37,701 bases of DNA from Deltaproteobacteria bacterium (GCA_019306365.1 JAFDLS010000003.1:1-37701), one strand, 5' to 3'; numbered from the stretch's first letter, positions 17,444-25,558 are shown. The notes: a model not told the origin generated them from the sequence alone. Numbers and translations: made by a program.

Positions 17444-18022
17444 TCAAGGGATCAGCTCAAATCGTTTCAGCAGTTCGATTATCTCGACCAGAGGCAGTCC
17501 CACCACGTTCGTGTAGGAGCCATTGATTCCTCTGACCAAAGCGGCTCCCCGGCCCTGGATGGCATATGCCCCGGCTTTACCGATCGGTTCGTTTGAATCA
17601 AGATAGATATTGATATCTGAGGAAGAAAGCTCCCTGAATTCAACCCCAGTACATACGTAATCGGATTCACACTGTTGAAGCTTCCGGTTCAGGAGGCAGT
17701 ACCCGGTCAGGACATTGTGGCGTCGCCCGGAAAGGCTTTTGAGCATATCCCCGGCTTCCGCCTTGTCCCTTGGTTTTCCCATAATCCGTTCATTCAGGAC
17801 CACGATGGTGTCTGCGGCTAATATCCAGGAATCAGGATTATGATTTGCGCTCCAATCAGCCTTGGCCCGGGCCAGGCGGAGAACATGGGCTGAGGCGGAC
17901 TCGCCGGGTTCAAGCGTTTCATCGACCGGAGTCGGTTGAACCTCAAGATCAATACCCGCCAGTTCCAACAGTTCCTTCCGGCGAGGTGAATCCGACGCCA
18001 GGATTAACCGGTCATGATTCAT
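17444..18022 (-). CDS. maf: Maf family nucleoside triphosphate pyrophosphatase
   Basis: A 192-aa house-cleaning NTP pyrophosphatase of the Maf/YhdE group, likely hydrolysing dTTP/UTP and modified pyrimidine nucleotides to monophosphates. Signatures: LASDSPRRKELLELAGI at the N-terminus, VDETLEPGESA, WILAADTIVVLNERIMGKPRDKAEAGDML, LSGRRHNVLTG, and the C-terminal GKAGAYAIQGRGAALVRGINGSYTNVVGLPL. Length is normal. Its ATG overlaps the tatD stop by four bases, so the two form one transcriptional unit. A full family-B repeat follows its 3' end and may serve as a terminator. Confidence 0.94.
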   Translation of the reverse strand: MNHDRLILASDSPRRKELLELAGIDLEVQPTPVDETLEPGESASAHVLRLARAKADWSANHNPDSWILAADTIVVLNERIMGKPRDKAEAGDMLKSLSGRRHNVLTGYCLLNRKLQQCESDYVCTGVEFRELSSSDINIYLDSNEPIGKAGAYAIQGRGAALVRGINGSYTNVVGLPLVEIIELLKRFELIP

Positions 18023-18810
18023 GCCTTTGACTTTTGAGCGTCAGGAAGTTTGAACAGGGCCCTGACGTTGGCTGTGGTGGCAGCCGCCACCTCTTCCACG
18101 GAAAGACCTTTGACACGGGCGATTTCAGCGGCGGTGTATTTGATCAGGGCTGGTTCATTTCGCTTGCCGCGTTTGGGCGCCGGGGCCAGGAACGGGCAGT
18201 CTGTTTCCAGGAGAAGGCAGTCCAAAGGGAGCTTGGCAACGACCTTCCGCAGCGTATCGGCCTTGGGGAAGGTGATTGTCCCGGGGATGGAAATATGAAA
18301 TCCAAGATCAATGTGCCTGCGAGCCAAATTGTAATCACCTGAAAAACAATGAATAATCCCGCCTTTCAGGCTGGATCGAACCGCCGCGAGATGGTTGTAT
18401 ATCTTTTCATGGGCGTCCCGGTCATGAATAATGATCGGCAACCCCAGTTCCAGACCCAGGTGAATCAAGTCATCAAAGACCTTTTCCTGGACATGGCGAG
18501 GGGAAAGATCTCTGAAAAAATCCAGGCCGATTTCTCCAAAACCGACCACTTGATCGGCCTGCCCCAGCTTTCGCAGCTGATCTAATTTTGCGGGCGTGAG
18601 ATTTTTCGCGTCATGAGGATGAAATCCAACCGTAGCTGAAATGAAGTCATATTTTTCAGCCAGCTCGATAGCCCGGGCTGAACTTTTCTCATCTATACCG
18701 ATGGTTACGATGTGAACCAGTCCGGTCTCTCTGGCTCTTTTAATGACTTTCTCTCTGTCCGAGTCGAACTCTTTCAAATTAAGGTGAGCGTGGCTGTCAA
18801 TCAGTTCCAA
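18019..18810 (-). CDS. tatD: TatD family metal-dependent hydrolase
   Basis: A 263-aa TIM-barrel metal-dependent DNase/hydrolase. Metal ligands are visible in IDSHAHLNLKEF (HxH), VGFGEIGLDFF (Glu), PIIIHDRDAHE (His), GGIIHCFSGD (His) and LLLETDCPFLAPAPKRGKRNEPALI (Asp). Length is typical (about 255-265). The start is TTG at 18810, preceded by aaggag ten bases upstream; the family N-terminus MELIDSHAHL begins exactly there. It is the first gene of a tatD-maf pair with a four-base overlap. Confidence 0.93.
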   Translation of the reverse strand: MELIDSHAHLNLKEFDSDREKVIKRARETGLVHIVTIGIDEKSSARAIELAEKYDFISATVGFHPHDAKNLTPAKLDQLRKLGQADQVVGFGEIGLDFFRDLSPRHVQEKVFDDLIHLGLELGLPIIIHDRDAHEKIYNHLAAVRSSLKGGIIHCFSGDYNLARRHIDLGFHISIPGTITFPKADTLRKVVAKLPLDCLLLETDCPFLAPAPKRGKRNEPALIKYTAAEIARVKGLSVEEVAAATTANVRALFKLPDAQKSKA

Positions 18811-19115
18811 TATGTCATAACTCCTTATTTCTTGAAGCTTCAGAGATCGCTTGTCTTCAGCAAGTTCGAGTGTTCATTTATCATGCGCCGCCGAATTTCA
18901 GATCTATTGAGTTGAACAGAGTTGGCAATTTTTCAAATTTTTAACACCGCGGTTTTTTGAAATAAGCGATCAAAAAAGAATTTGTCCAGGATTATAGCGG
19001 CTTGGTTCGGGTAAAGCAAGGCTCGGGCTGGTTAATCTACTTTAACATCATCGAGCTTTTCTTTTCAGGTCATTATTGCCAAACTCAAAATCTTACCCTA
19101 TAATCTCATATCAAG
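18811..19115. other. Divergent intergenic region between tatD and the dGTPase-like gene
   Basis: Contains the strong plus-strand promoter at 19076-19104 and the ribosome-binding site of tatD. For the minus strand only a weak TTGCCA/TAGATC pair with 16-bp spacing is visible near 18900-18930. No further gene or repeat is seen. Confidence 0.4.
19076..19104 (+). promoter_or_regulatory. Sigma70-type promoter giving a nearly leaderless mRNA
   Basis: TTGCCA (19076-19081) and the consensus TATAAT (19099-19104) are 17 bp apart. The start ATG is at 19116, so a transcription start 6-7 bases after the -10 leaves only about 5 nt of leader and no room for a Shine-Dalgarno sequence. Confidence 0.65.
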
Positions 19116-20282
19116 ATGGAAATAGAACTCATAGACCTGCGCAAGCGCCTGGATGAGGAAGAGACTCAGCTCCTGTCGCCTCGGGCCGGTTTGAGCCGGG
19201 ATGCGCTTCGACGCCGGTTGGACAAGACCGCGGACCAAGACCACCGCCAAAACTACGCCATTGATGTCGACCGTATCCTCCATTCCCTTGCTTTTACAAG
19301 ATACATCGATAAAACACAGGTCTTCTATCTGATCAAAGACGATCACATCTCTCACCGGGTTCTGCACGTCCAACTGGTTTCCCGTATCGCCAGAACGGTA
19401 GGGCGATATTTAAAACTGAACCTGGATCTGATCGAGGCGATCGCTTTGGGTCATGATCTGGGGCACGCCCCTTTCGGCCATGACGGTGAAACGTACCTTT
19501 CTCGTCTCTGTCAGGAACACCAGCTTGGCCATTTCGTTCATGAAGTCCAGAGTGTCGAGTTTCTGGAAGCGATTGAGCGCAAAGGCCGGGGCCTGAATTT
19601 AAGCCTCCAGGTTCTGGACGGTATCCTGGCTCATGACGGAGAGGTGGACATTGGTTCCCTGGGTCCAGACCCGGAGCTTTCGTTTGATGAGCTGGACCGA
19701 CGGGTTAAAGCAAAGATAAAAGATCCATCCGTGGACTTCATGCCAATGACTTTTGAGGGTTGCGTGGTCAGGCTGGCCGATACGATCAGCTACATTGGCC
19801 GGGATATTGAGGACGCCATCAGGCTTGGATTGATCAAGCGTCATGAATTGCCGGTTGAGTGTGTTGATGTTTTAGGGGATACCAATGGGAAGATTGTATA
19901 TGCGCTGGTAACGGATTTGATTAAGACCAGCCTGAAGAAAGATTTCGTGGCCTTCAGTCCTCAAATAACGGAAGCGCTGATCAAACTCAAGGACTTTAAC
20001 CGAGAGCGCATTTACTTTAACAAAGTCATTAAAGCCGAAGGTCCAAAAATTGAAAATCTATTCAAATTGATATTTGAGCGGCTTCTGGATGACATGCGGA
20101 GCGGTCAGGAGAACAACCCGATTTTAAATGAATTCTTAAAAAATATGGCTCCGGTTTATATGAAGACACGACCTCCGGCGGCGGTGGTTAGAGATTTTAT
20201 AGCCGGCATGACGGATGAGTATTTTCTGGCCGAGGGTAAACGAATGCTTCTGCCTAAATACCAGGACCGCCGATTTTCTTAA
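19116..20282 (+). CDS. dgt: dGTPase-like HD-domain dNTP triphosphohydrolase
   Basis: A 388-aa HD-superfamily enzyme of the dGTPase type, expected to split dNTPs into nucleoside and tripolyphosphate. The sequence shows DRILHSLAFTRYIDKTQVF (usually 'RRLxxKTQVF'), the first metal His in SHRVLHVQLVSRIARTV, then ALGHDLGHAPFGHDGE with the HD pair, LDGILAHDGE and the distal Asp in VRLADTISYIGRDIEDAI. All metal ligands appear present. It resembles the shorter non-E. coli group (about 340-450 aa). The next gene follows 8 bp after the stop. The mRNA is predicted to be almost leaderless. Confidence 0.88.
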   Translation: MEIELIDLRKRLDEEETQLLSPRAGLSRDALRRRLDKTADQDHRQNYAIDVDRILHSLAFTRYIDKTQVFYLIKDDHISHRVLHVQLVSRIARTVGRYLKLNLDLIEAIALGHDLGHAPFGHDGETYLSRLCQEHQLGHFVHEVQSVEFLEAIERKGRGLNLSLQVLDGILAHDGEVDIGSLGPDPELSFDELDRRVKAKIKDPSVDFMPMTFEGCVVRLADTISYIGRDIEDAIRLGLIKRHELPVECVDVLGDTNGKIVYALVTDLIKTSLKKDFVAFSPQITEALIKLKDFNRERIYFNKVIKAEGPKIENLFKLIFERLLDDMRSGQENNPILNEFLKNMAPVYMKTRPPAAVVRDFIAGMTDEYFLAEGKRMLLPKYQDRRFS

Positions 20283-20290
20283 GTGACGGT

Positions 20291-21169
20291 ATGGACGTAT
20301 ACGCGAAACGAAATACCGGCTATTATTGGCCTGATCTGGAAGTGATGACCCGCCAGGCACGCAACGATTATTTGTTGAACCGGTTCGGTGAGACGAGTGA
20401 AAATGCCTGTACCGTTTCCCCGGAGATCAAAGACAGATTTGATCAGGCTGGAGTGGCTCCGGCGAGTTTTCGTAACGTCAAGGATCTTGAAAAGCTGCCT
20501 GTAACCAGAGGATCCGGGTTGATCGAAAAGCGGCTGGCGCGTGAAGACGGTTGGACACAGGCACTTTACGCCGCGGGTGTCAGAGAAGGAGACGCGGCTT
20601 TGATTACCCTTAGTCCCGCCATGTCTTCGCTAGCCATGGCGCTGGACAGGTCCATGAGGAGCTTGAAAGTACGATCCATCCCTTCTGGGATGGCTTCCGT
20701 GGAAGTTCAAATTCTAGTGATGAAGGACCTGAAGGTTGACGTTTGCGTGTGCGCCCCTGACACGCTCGAAGCTCTGGCCGATTACGCAGAGGCTAAAGAT
20801 CTTGATATAAAAAAGGAGTTGGATCTCAAGATTATTTTTCTGGTCGTGGAGATCAATCCCAATAAATCGCCGCTTATACTAAAGGAACGGCTCGAAATTC
20901 CCGTTCGTTGGGCCTTTGGCGCTGCTGAATTAGGCTGTCTGGGTTATGAATGTCCTTTTGAAAACGGTCTTCACTGGCCGGATAACGTTCTGATTGAAGT
21001 CGTGGATCCTGAAAATGGTTGTCAGCTCGAACCGGGTCAAGTGGGCGAGGCGGTGATCACAAGTTTTGATGAAGATTATCCGCTTTTCCGCTATGGAAGC
21101 GGTAAATTGGCCGCATACACGGATACTCCCTGCCCCTGCGGCAGAACAACCAACCGTTGGTTGGAGTGA
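20291..21169 (+). CDS. Phenylacetate-CoA-ligase-like protein lacking ATP loop and C-domain
   Basis: A 292-aa protein matching PaaK-type adenylate-forming enzymes in pieces: YYWPDLEVMTRQARNDYLLNRF, then 'FRNVKDLEKLPVTR', AAGVREGD, 'VRSIPSGMASVEVQILVMKDL', and FGAAELGCLGYECPFENGLHWP ... EPGQVGEAVITSF ... CPCGRTTNRW. Between PVTRGSGLIE and KRLAREDGW the roughly 35 residues that normally carry the SSGTTGxP phosphate loop are missing. The C-terminal lid domain (about 95-100 residues after CPCGRT) is also absent. The frame is otherwise clean. Acyl adenylation therefore looks impossible. It may be a pseudoenzyme, a CoA/acyl-binding protein, or a decaying gene. The FGAAELG and CPCGRT motifs are retained. 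It is tightly linked (8 bp) to the dGTPase-like gene. Confidence 0.75.
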   Translation: MDVYAKRNTGYYWPDLEVMTRQARNDYLLNRFGETSENACTVSPEIKDRFDQAGVAPASFRNVKDLEKLPVTRGSGLIEKRLAREDGWTQALYAAGVREGDAALITLSPAMSSLAMALDRSMRSLKVRSIPSGMASVEVQILVMKDLKVDVCVCAPDTLEALADYAEAKDLDIKKELDLKIIFLVVEINPNKSPLILKERLEIPVRWAFGAAELGCLGYECPFENGLHWPDNVLIEVVDPENGCQLEPGQVGEAVITSFDEDYPLFRYGSGKLAAYTDTPCPCGRTTNRWLE

Positions 21170-21356
21170 TTGCTAAAAATACTTCCGTTTGAGACGGGAT
21201 TGAAAGAATATCATGCCGTGTTAGGGGGGTATAAATATAGGTAAAACGGCGGGCCCCGCTGGGAACAATGAAAGTTTTAAGATCAGGCATTGTCGGATTG
21301 ATCAACATTTAATTAACGGTTTTGTAAAAACTATTGATGAGAAAAAGGAGGTTTCA

Positions 21357-23195
21357 ATGATTCCGGAGAAAAAAACATGGACTAAGGCTGCAATTATGCT
21401 CGCGGTTGCCGGTTTAATGATTATGGGAATCATGAGTTTTGCGGCTTTGGCCGAGGAAAAAAAGGTTAAACCCACCTGGGTCTGGACCAAGGAGCGGCCC
21501 AAACCAAGCTGGTGGCGCTGGGATGGTGTCTACTCAAAAGATAAACCGGTACGAGGCGGATATCTTCATGTTGCTTCCAGCCGGTACGTAGGTATGATGA
21601 ATCCCAACCATTGGCCGATAAACGATTGGGCCACCATCATCAATTTTTATGAGGGTCGGGTGGCCTATGACGGGACTTACCGGCAGAGGCACCCCTGGCT
21701 TGTTGACAAATGGACCTATGTGGCGCCGAACGTGGTGGACGAGCACTACAGGCCCGGGGTGTATTTTTCCGACGGAACAGAGGTCACGGCCGAAGGCGTC
21801 GTCTATCTCTTCAACTGGATCAAAGACAAGAAAAACGGCTGCTGGAGCAGGGGAACAACGAAAAAGTATAAAAAAGTTGAGGTCATTGACAAATATACGG
21901 CCAGGTTCACCACCAAAGAACCCTGGGGTAATTACCCTGTAGGTTGGTTCGGGTTCATAATCTCCGCCAAGGCGCTCAAGGGCGACGTGGCTTTGCGTGA
22001 TATCAAAATCGCGGAAAAAAACATAAGAAAGGCGAAAAAGGATCTGGCCAAACTCGAAAAAAAGGTTGAGAAAACCGAAAAGAACGCCAACAAGATCGAA
22101 AAGCTCAAGAAGAAGATAGCGGCAAATGAGGCCAAAATAGAAGGATTGAAGAAACAGGCTGCCGGGCATATCAGCACCGATCTCATGCCCGTGGGTACCG
22201 GCCCCTTTATTCTGGAGAAAGCCTCCAGCGGCAACTTCGTTAAAATGAAGAGGAATCCTAACTGGTGGTTCGGGCAGAGTATAGACAAACCCGAGATGCC
22301 TTATCTAGACGGTATCCTTAACACGGTCATCCCCGACCCCTCCATCCAGATCGCAAATTTAAGGGCGGGCAAGATCGACCAGATGGGCGTCAGTAAATCC
22401 CAGTACGATATAATTAAAAAGGACCGGAATCTAAACGTTTACGCCTATCTCGACAATCACACCGTGCAGCTTGCGCTCAACCACCAGTCAAAGGCCTTGA
22501 GCGACATACGCGTACGCAAGGCCGTTTCCCACGCCATAGACAGGAAGGCCCTGATCGCCGGGACGGAGTTCGGTTTGGCACGTGAAGCCAGCTGTATGTA
22601 TCCTGGAGACCATTGGGCTCACAACCCCGGCCTGCAACCGGTCAAATATGATCCGGAACTGTCGAAAAGACTGCTTAAGGAAGCCGGTTATGGCGATGGA
22701 TTGACCTTGAAGGGCTATGCTGGCAACAGCCCGGCGGCGAATGCAAGATCCGTGGCTATCAAGAATATGCTGGCCAAAGTTGGTATTAACTGGAAGGTTG
22801 AGGCTCTTTCCCCGGCGGCCATAGACGATAGGGTAAAGAACCTTGAATATGATTTAGGTTTGATCCGTATGTATTATATCCAGGATCCAACCGCTGTGGC
22901 GGAAAATTTCTATAAATCTAAAGGCCGCTTCAACATGGGGCGTTACGAAAACCCCGAACTAGACAAACTTATAGACGCGGGCAGGATCGAAATTTCAGAG
23001 GCGAAGCGCCAAAAGATGTATTATCAAATAGAAAAAACGCTTTATGAAAATTATGTCGACATCTGGCTCTGGTGGGAAATGTCGGTGGTAGCCCGGCGCA
23101 AGCAGCTGCAAGGATACAACCACGACATGTTCATGACAGGCAGAACGCATTATCTGTACTCCCATCCGCTCTGGTTTAAGGATGGACATCGTTAA
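21357..23195 (+). CDS. Family 5 (peptide/nickel type) solute-binding protein with coiled-coil insertion
   Basis: A 612-aa periplasmic substrate-binding protein of an ABC importer (SBP_bac_5, DppA/OppA/NikA relatives). A Sec signal peptide (Lys-rich start, hydrophobic core IMLAVAGLMIMGIMSFA, likely cut after ALA) has no lipobox Cys. Family features: FYEGRVAYDGTY, LVDKWTYV, 'VYFSDGTEVTAEGVVYLFNWI', 'PVGTGPFILEK', and 'DIRVRKAVSHAIDRKALI'. Residues about 212-266 are an unusual Lys/Glu/Ala-rich heptad-like insertion (AEKNIRKAKKDLAKLEKKVEKTEK...) between the two lobes, just before the GTGPF motif. A strong ribosome-binding site (aaaggagg) precedes ATG 21357. No permease or ATPase gene follows: a repeat begins 22 bp after the stop, so the transporter parts are elsewhere or absent. 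The ligand is unknown. Confidence 0.88.
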   Translation: MIPEKKTWTKAAIMLAVAGLMIMGIMSFAALAEEKKVKPTWVWTKERPKPSWWRWDGVYSKDKPVRGGYLHVASSRYVGMMNPNHWPINDWATIINFYEGRVAYDGTYRQRHPWLVDKWTYVAPNVVDEHYRPGVYFSDGTEVTAEGVVYLFNWIKDKKNGCWSRGTTKKYKKVEVIDKYTARFTTKEPWGNYPVGWFGFIISAKALKGDVALRDIKIAEKNIRKAKKDLAKLEKKVEKTEKNANKIEKLKKKIAANEAKIEGLKKQAAGHISTDLMPVGTGPFILEKASSGNFVKMKRNPNWWFGQSIDKPEMPYLDGILNTVIPDPSIQIANLRAGKIDQMGVSKSQYDIIKKDRNLNVYAYLDNHTVQLALNHQSKALSDIRVRKAVSHAIDRKALIAGTEFGLAREASCMYPGDHWAHNPGLQPVKYDPELSKRLLKEAGYGDGLTLKGYAGNSPAANARSVAIKNMLAKVGINWKVEALSPAAIDDRVKNLEYDLGLIRMYYIQDPTAVAENFYKSKGRFNMGRYENPELDKLIDAGRIEISEAKRQKMYYQIEKTLYENYVDIWLWWEMSVVARRKQLQGYNHDMFMTGRTHYLYSHPLWFKDGHR

Positions 23196-23217
23196 AAGAA
23201 CCTGACTTCAAAAGAAG

Positions 23218-23354
23218 AGACCTCTGCAAAACCAGTAATTTTGTTGAAATCGCGGAAGGTGAAAAATTAACCCGCAGGAATGTTACTAATATTTCAAGGA
23301 CTTAAATTTGGGCCTGACAAAGAGGCCGGCTAAAGGACGTAGTTTTGCAGAGGT
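23218..23354 (+). repeat. Family-B MITE-like repeat, internally deleted copy
   Basis: A 137-bp element with the same ends as the 17223 copy (agacctctgcaaaac on the left; gttttgcagaggt on the right) and nearly identical first 70 bp. About 37 bp around the central GC-rich hairpin (catatgccgctgcagcg...) are missing. It starts 22 bp after the solute-binding protein stop. Confidence 0.88.
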
Positions 23355-23422
23355 TATCTAATTGCGTATGTCAACCTCTCCCTACAAAAAGTTGTTATAT
23401 AAGCCAAAGTTTATAATTCAAG

Positions 23423-23444
23423 GGTCAGGCCGGCCGGCCTGACC
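23423..23444. repeat. Perfect 22-bp GC-rich palindrome
   Basis: ggtcaggccgg is followed directly by its exact reverse complement. It is not followed by a T-run, so it is a candidate protein-binding site or factor-dependent terminator rather than a classic intrinsic terminator. Confidence 0.55.
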
Positions 23445-23570
23445 GGCTTCCGTTATATGAAAACTATATTTCCATCCTTAATAAGAATTCTGCCGGTTTC
23501 AAGGTTATCTCCGAAGTCAGGACACCCCCGCTTCATTATAGTGTCTCAATATATTGGGATTTCCATTTAT

Positions 23571-23769
23571 ATTTAGAGCGTTTTGTCATAAATAGGTTCC
23601 GTTTGGCTTTGGAGCAGGAGGAGATATAGTTTTGGCCTTTGTCCTGAGCCACCTTACGGCAAATGCCAAAACATCATGTAATTGCCATCTGTTACATCAT
23701 GTCAGCCGCTGTTAGAGTCTTGATTTAGCTTAACAATCAAACGGAAAATAATTCTGGCAATTACTATAG
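23571..23769 (+). repeat. Family-A dispersed repeat, copy 2
   Basis: A 199-bp stretch aligned end to end with 7622-7819 (atttagagcgttt at the left, attctggcaattactatag at the right). It keeps the inverted pairs gttccgtttg/caaacgga (23596-23605 and 23738-23745) and gtaattgcc/ggcaattac (23678-23686 and 23756-23764). It lies about 180 bp upstream of the methyltransferase start. Confidence 0.8.
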
Positions 23770-23947
23770 AAAAACCTTTAACCGGCAAGGCCGCTGACCG
23801 GGTTTATTAGAAACTGTTGGATTTTTGTGGTAGAATAATTTTTAAAAAGAAATGCTTTATGGGCATCCGCTTTATTCCCAAAATACTCACTTCACGTTTT
23901 CGGGTTGTTTTCATCGTCTTTATGGCTTAAATACTAAAGGATCGATC

Positions 23948-25558
23948 ATGACTGGGAATACTCTGTATTACGGCGATAATCTCACGATACTCCGACGCGA
24001 TTTTAAGAATGAATCGGTTGATCTAATCTACCTTGACCCGCCTTTTAACCGTAACCTTAGTTACAAAAGCCTTTTTACCAGGAAAAACATTGCCAAACCC
24101 GCTGCTCAGTCAAGCCAGGCCAGCGGTTACTGGGTCTGGGACAGCGCCGCCTTATCGGCTTGTCTGGAGATTGAAGCGGCCGGGGACAGCCTTGCCCGGG
24201 CCATGCAAGCCATTCGGCTGGTTGTCGATGAAAACGAGGTGCTGGCTTATTTGGTCAGGATGGTTCCAAGATTGGTGGAACTGCACCGGGTGTTGAAACC
24301 GACAGGCGTTATTTATCTGCACGGTGACCCGGTGGTTACTCCTTACCTCAAGATTTTCATGGACGCGGTATTTGGTCCCTTGAACTACCGGAATGAGGTT
24401 ATATGGAAACGTGTTCAGCCAAAATCCCCCGCCAAAGTTCAGCTTTCCAGGTTCCATGATGTCATATTGGTTTACGCAAAGTCAGAAAAAGCCGTTTTCC
24501 ACCGTCAGTACAGGAAGCATGACCCGAAATACCTAGAAAGATTCTATCGTTTTACCGATCGGGGTACCGGTCGAAGGTACATGCTGGACAATTTGGCGAA
24601 CCCGAAAAAGGACCGTCCTGATCGTACCTATGAATTTCCACCTGGAAGCGGGGTGGTCAGGGTCTGGCGCTGGACAAAAGAAAGAATGATGAAAGCGTGG
24701 GAAGAAGGACGGGTTGTCATTCCTGAAAAAGGCAAGGTGGCCCGATACGTGCGCTATCTCGACGAGATGCCCGGCGTTCCATTATCCGATGTTTGGGATG
24801 ACATCGAGTGCCTTCATAGTGCGGGAGAAGAAATGTCCGGAAATTCTTTACAAAAACCTGAAGCTTTACTGGAACGTATTATCAGGATCAGCAGCAACGA
24901 AGGTGATCAGGTTTTGGATCCCTTTTGCGGGAGTGGAACCTCTTTGGCCGCGGCTGAAGGGTTAAACCGGAGCTGGATTGGAATTGATGTAAATCTAATG
25001 GCTCTTACCCTTACTAAAAACAGATTGCGTGATGCCTATGGAAATCAGTTGAAGTATAAAATTATAGGGGAACCAGGGTCTCTCGCTGACGCGCAAACCC
25101 TGGCCGATAATAGTCCGGGTCAGTTTAAATGGTGGGCGCTGGGTTTGGTTGATGCTCGTCCATACGAAGTAAATGAGACAGAAGAAGACATCCTCGGTCA
25201 AATTCATTTCTTCGATGACCCTAGGGGTAAGACGAAATTAATTGTTTTTCGCGTGAACCCCGGGACGGCGGACATTGTAGACGTCCGTGAATTACGGGAA
25301 CTGGTTATGCGGACCAAGGCCGAGATCGGCGTTTTGATAACCCTCCGGGAACCAAGCGAATCCATGCTTTCAGTTGCGGCCAGAGCCGGGTTTTACGAAT
25401 CACCCTGGGGCCGGTATCATCGTTTGCAGATAATCACCGTGGCTGACCTTCTGGGAGGTAAAAGAATCGACTATCCGCATGCCCGGTACGTCAGGGCTTC
25501 CCAAAAAAAATCCCCAAAAATAAAAGAAAAGGATAAAGAGCAGTTGGAGTTACTTTAA
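23948..25558 (+). CDS. Solitary beta-class DNA methyltransferase with degenerate nuclease-like C-domain
   Basis: A 536-aa site-specific N6-adenine or N4-cytosine DNA methyltransferase. Catalytic motif IV DPPF (residues 30-33) precedes the SAM-binding motif LDPFCGSG (323-330), the order of the beta class. Other expected parts are VIYLHGDP, RNEVIWKR, and LSDVWDDI ... QKPEALLERIIRIS. Residues about 395-505 resemble the Mrr-like PD-(D/E)xK domain often fused to such enzymes (HFFDDPRGKTKLIVFRV, VRELRELV, IGVLITLREPSESMLSVAARAGFY, LQIITVADLLGGKRIDYP). The usual QVK-type catalytic lysine strand reads FRVNPG here (about 434-439), so nuclease activity is doubtful. ATG 23948 was preferred to an earlier in-frame ATG at 23852 because aaagg sits seven bases before it and motif IV then lies at its usual distance. 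No partner restriction gene is adjacent. Confidence 0.87.
   Translation: MTGNTLYYGDNLTILRRDFKNESVDLIYLDPPFNRNLSYKSLFTRKNIAKPAAQSSQASGYWVWDSAALSACLEIEAAGDSLARAMQAIRLVVDENEVLAYLVRMVPRLVELHRVLKPTGVIYLHGDPVVTPYLKIFMDAVFGPLNYRNEVIWKRVQPKSPAKVQLSRFHDVILVYAKSEKAVFHRQYRKHDPKYLERFYRFTDRGTGRRYMLDNLANPKKDRPDRTYEFPPGSGVVRVWRWTKERMMKAWEEGRVVIPEKGKVARYVRYLDEMPGVPLSDVWDDIECLHSAGEEMSGNSLQKPEALLERIIRISSNEGDQVLDPFCGSGTSLAAAEGLNRSWIGIDVNLMALTLTKNRLRDAYGNQLKYKIIGEPGSLADAQTLADNSPGQFKWWALGLVDARPYEVNETEEDILGQIHFFDDPRGKTKLIVFRVNPGTADIVDVRELRELVMRTKAEIGVLITLREPSESMLSVAARAGFYESPWGRYHRLQIITVADLLGGKRIDYPHARYVRASQKKSPKIKEKDKEQLELL

Noticed and set aside
21170-21356. GC-rich inverted sequence near 21248-21260 (gcgggccccgc) as terminator or operator
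   Set aside because: The arms are short, there is no T-run, and no promoter pair with acceptable spacing was found around it.
13591-23354. Repeats as CRISPR units
   Set aside because: The repeats are thousands of bases apart, 137-176 bp long with inverted ends, and there are no spacer arrays or cas genes.
23453-23536. 27-codon minus-strand ORF (MKRGCPDFGDNL...)
   Set aside because: It reads like real protein sequence but is very short and has no ribosome-binding site. It may be a gene remnant and is not supportable as a gene.
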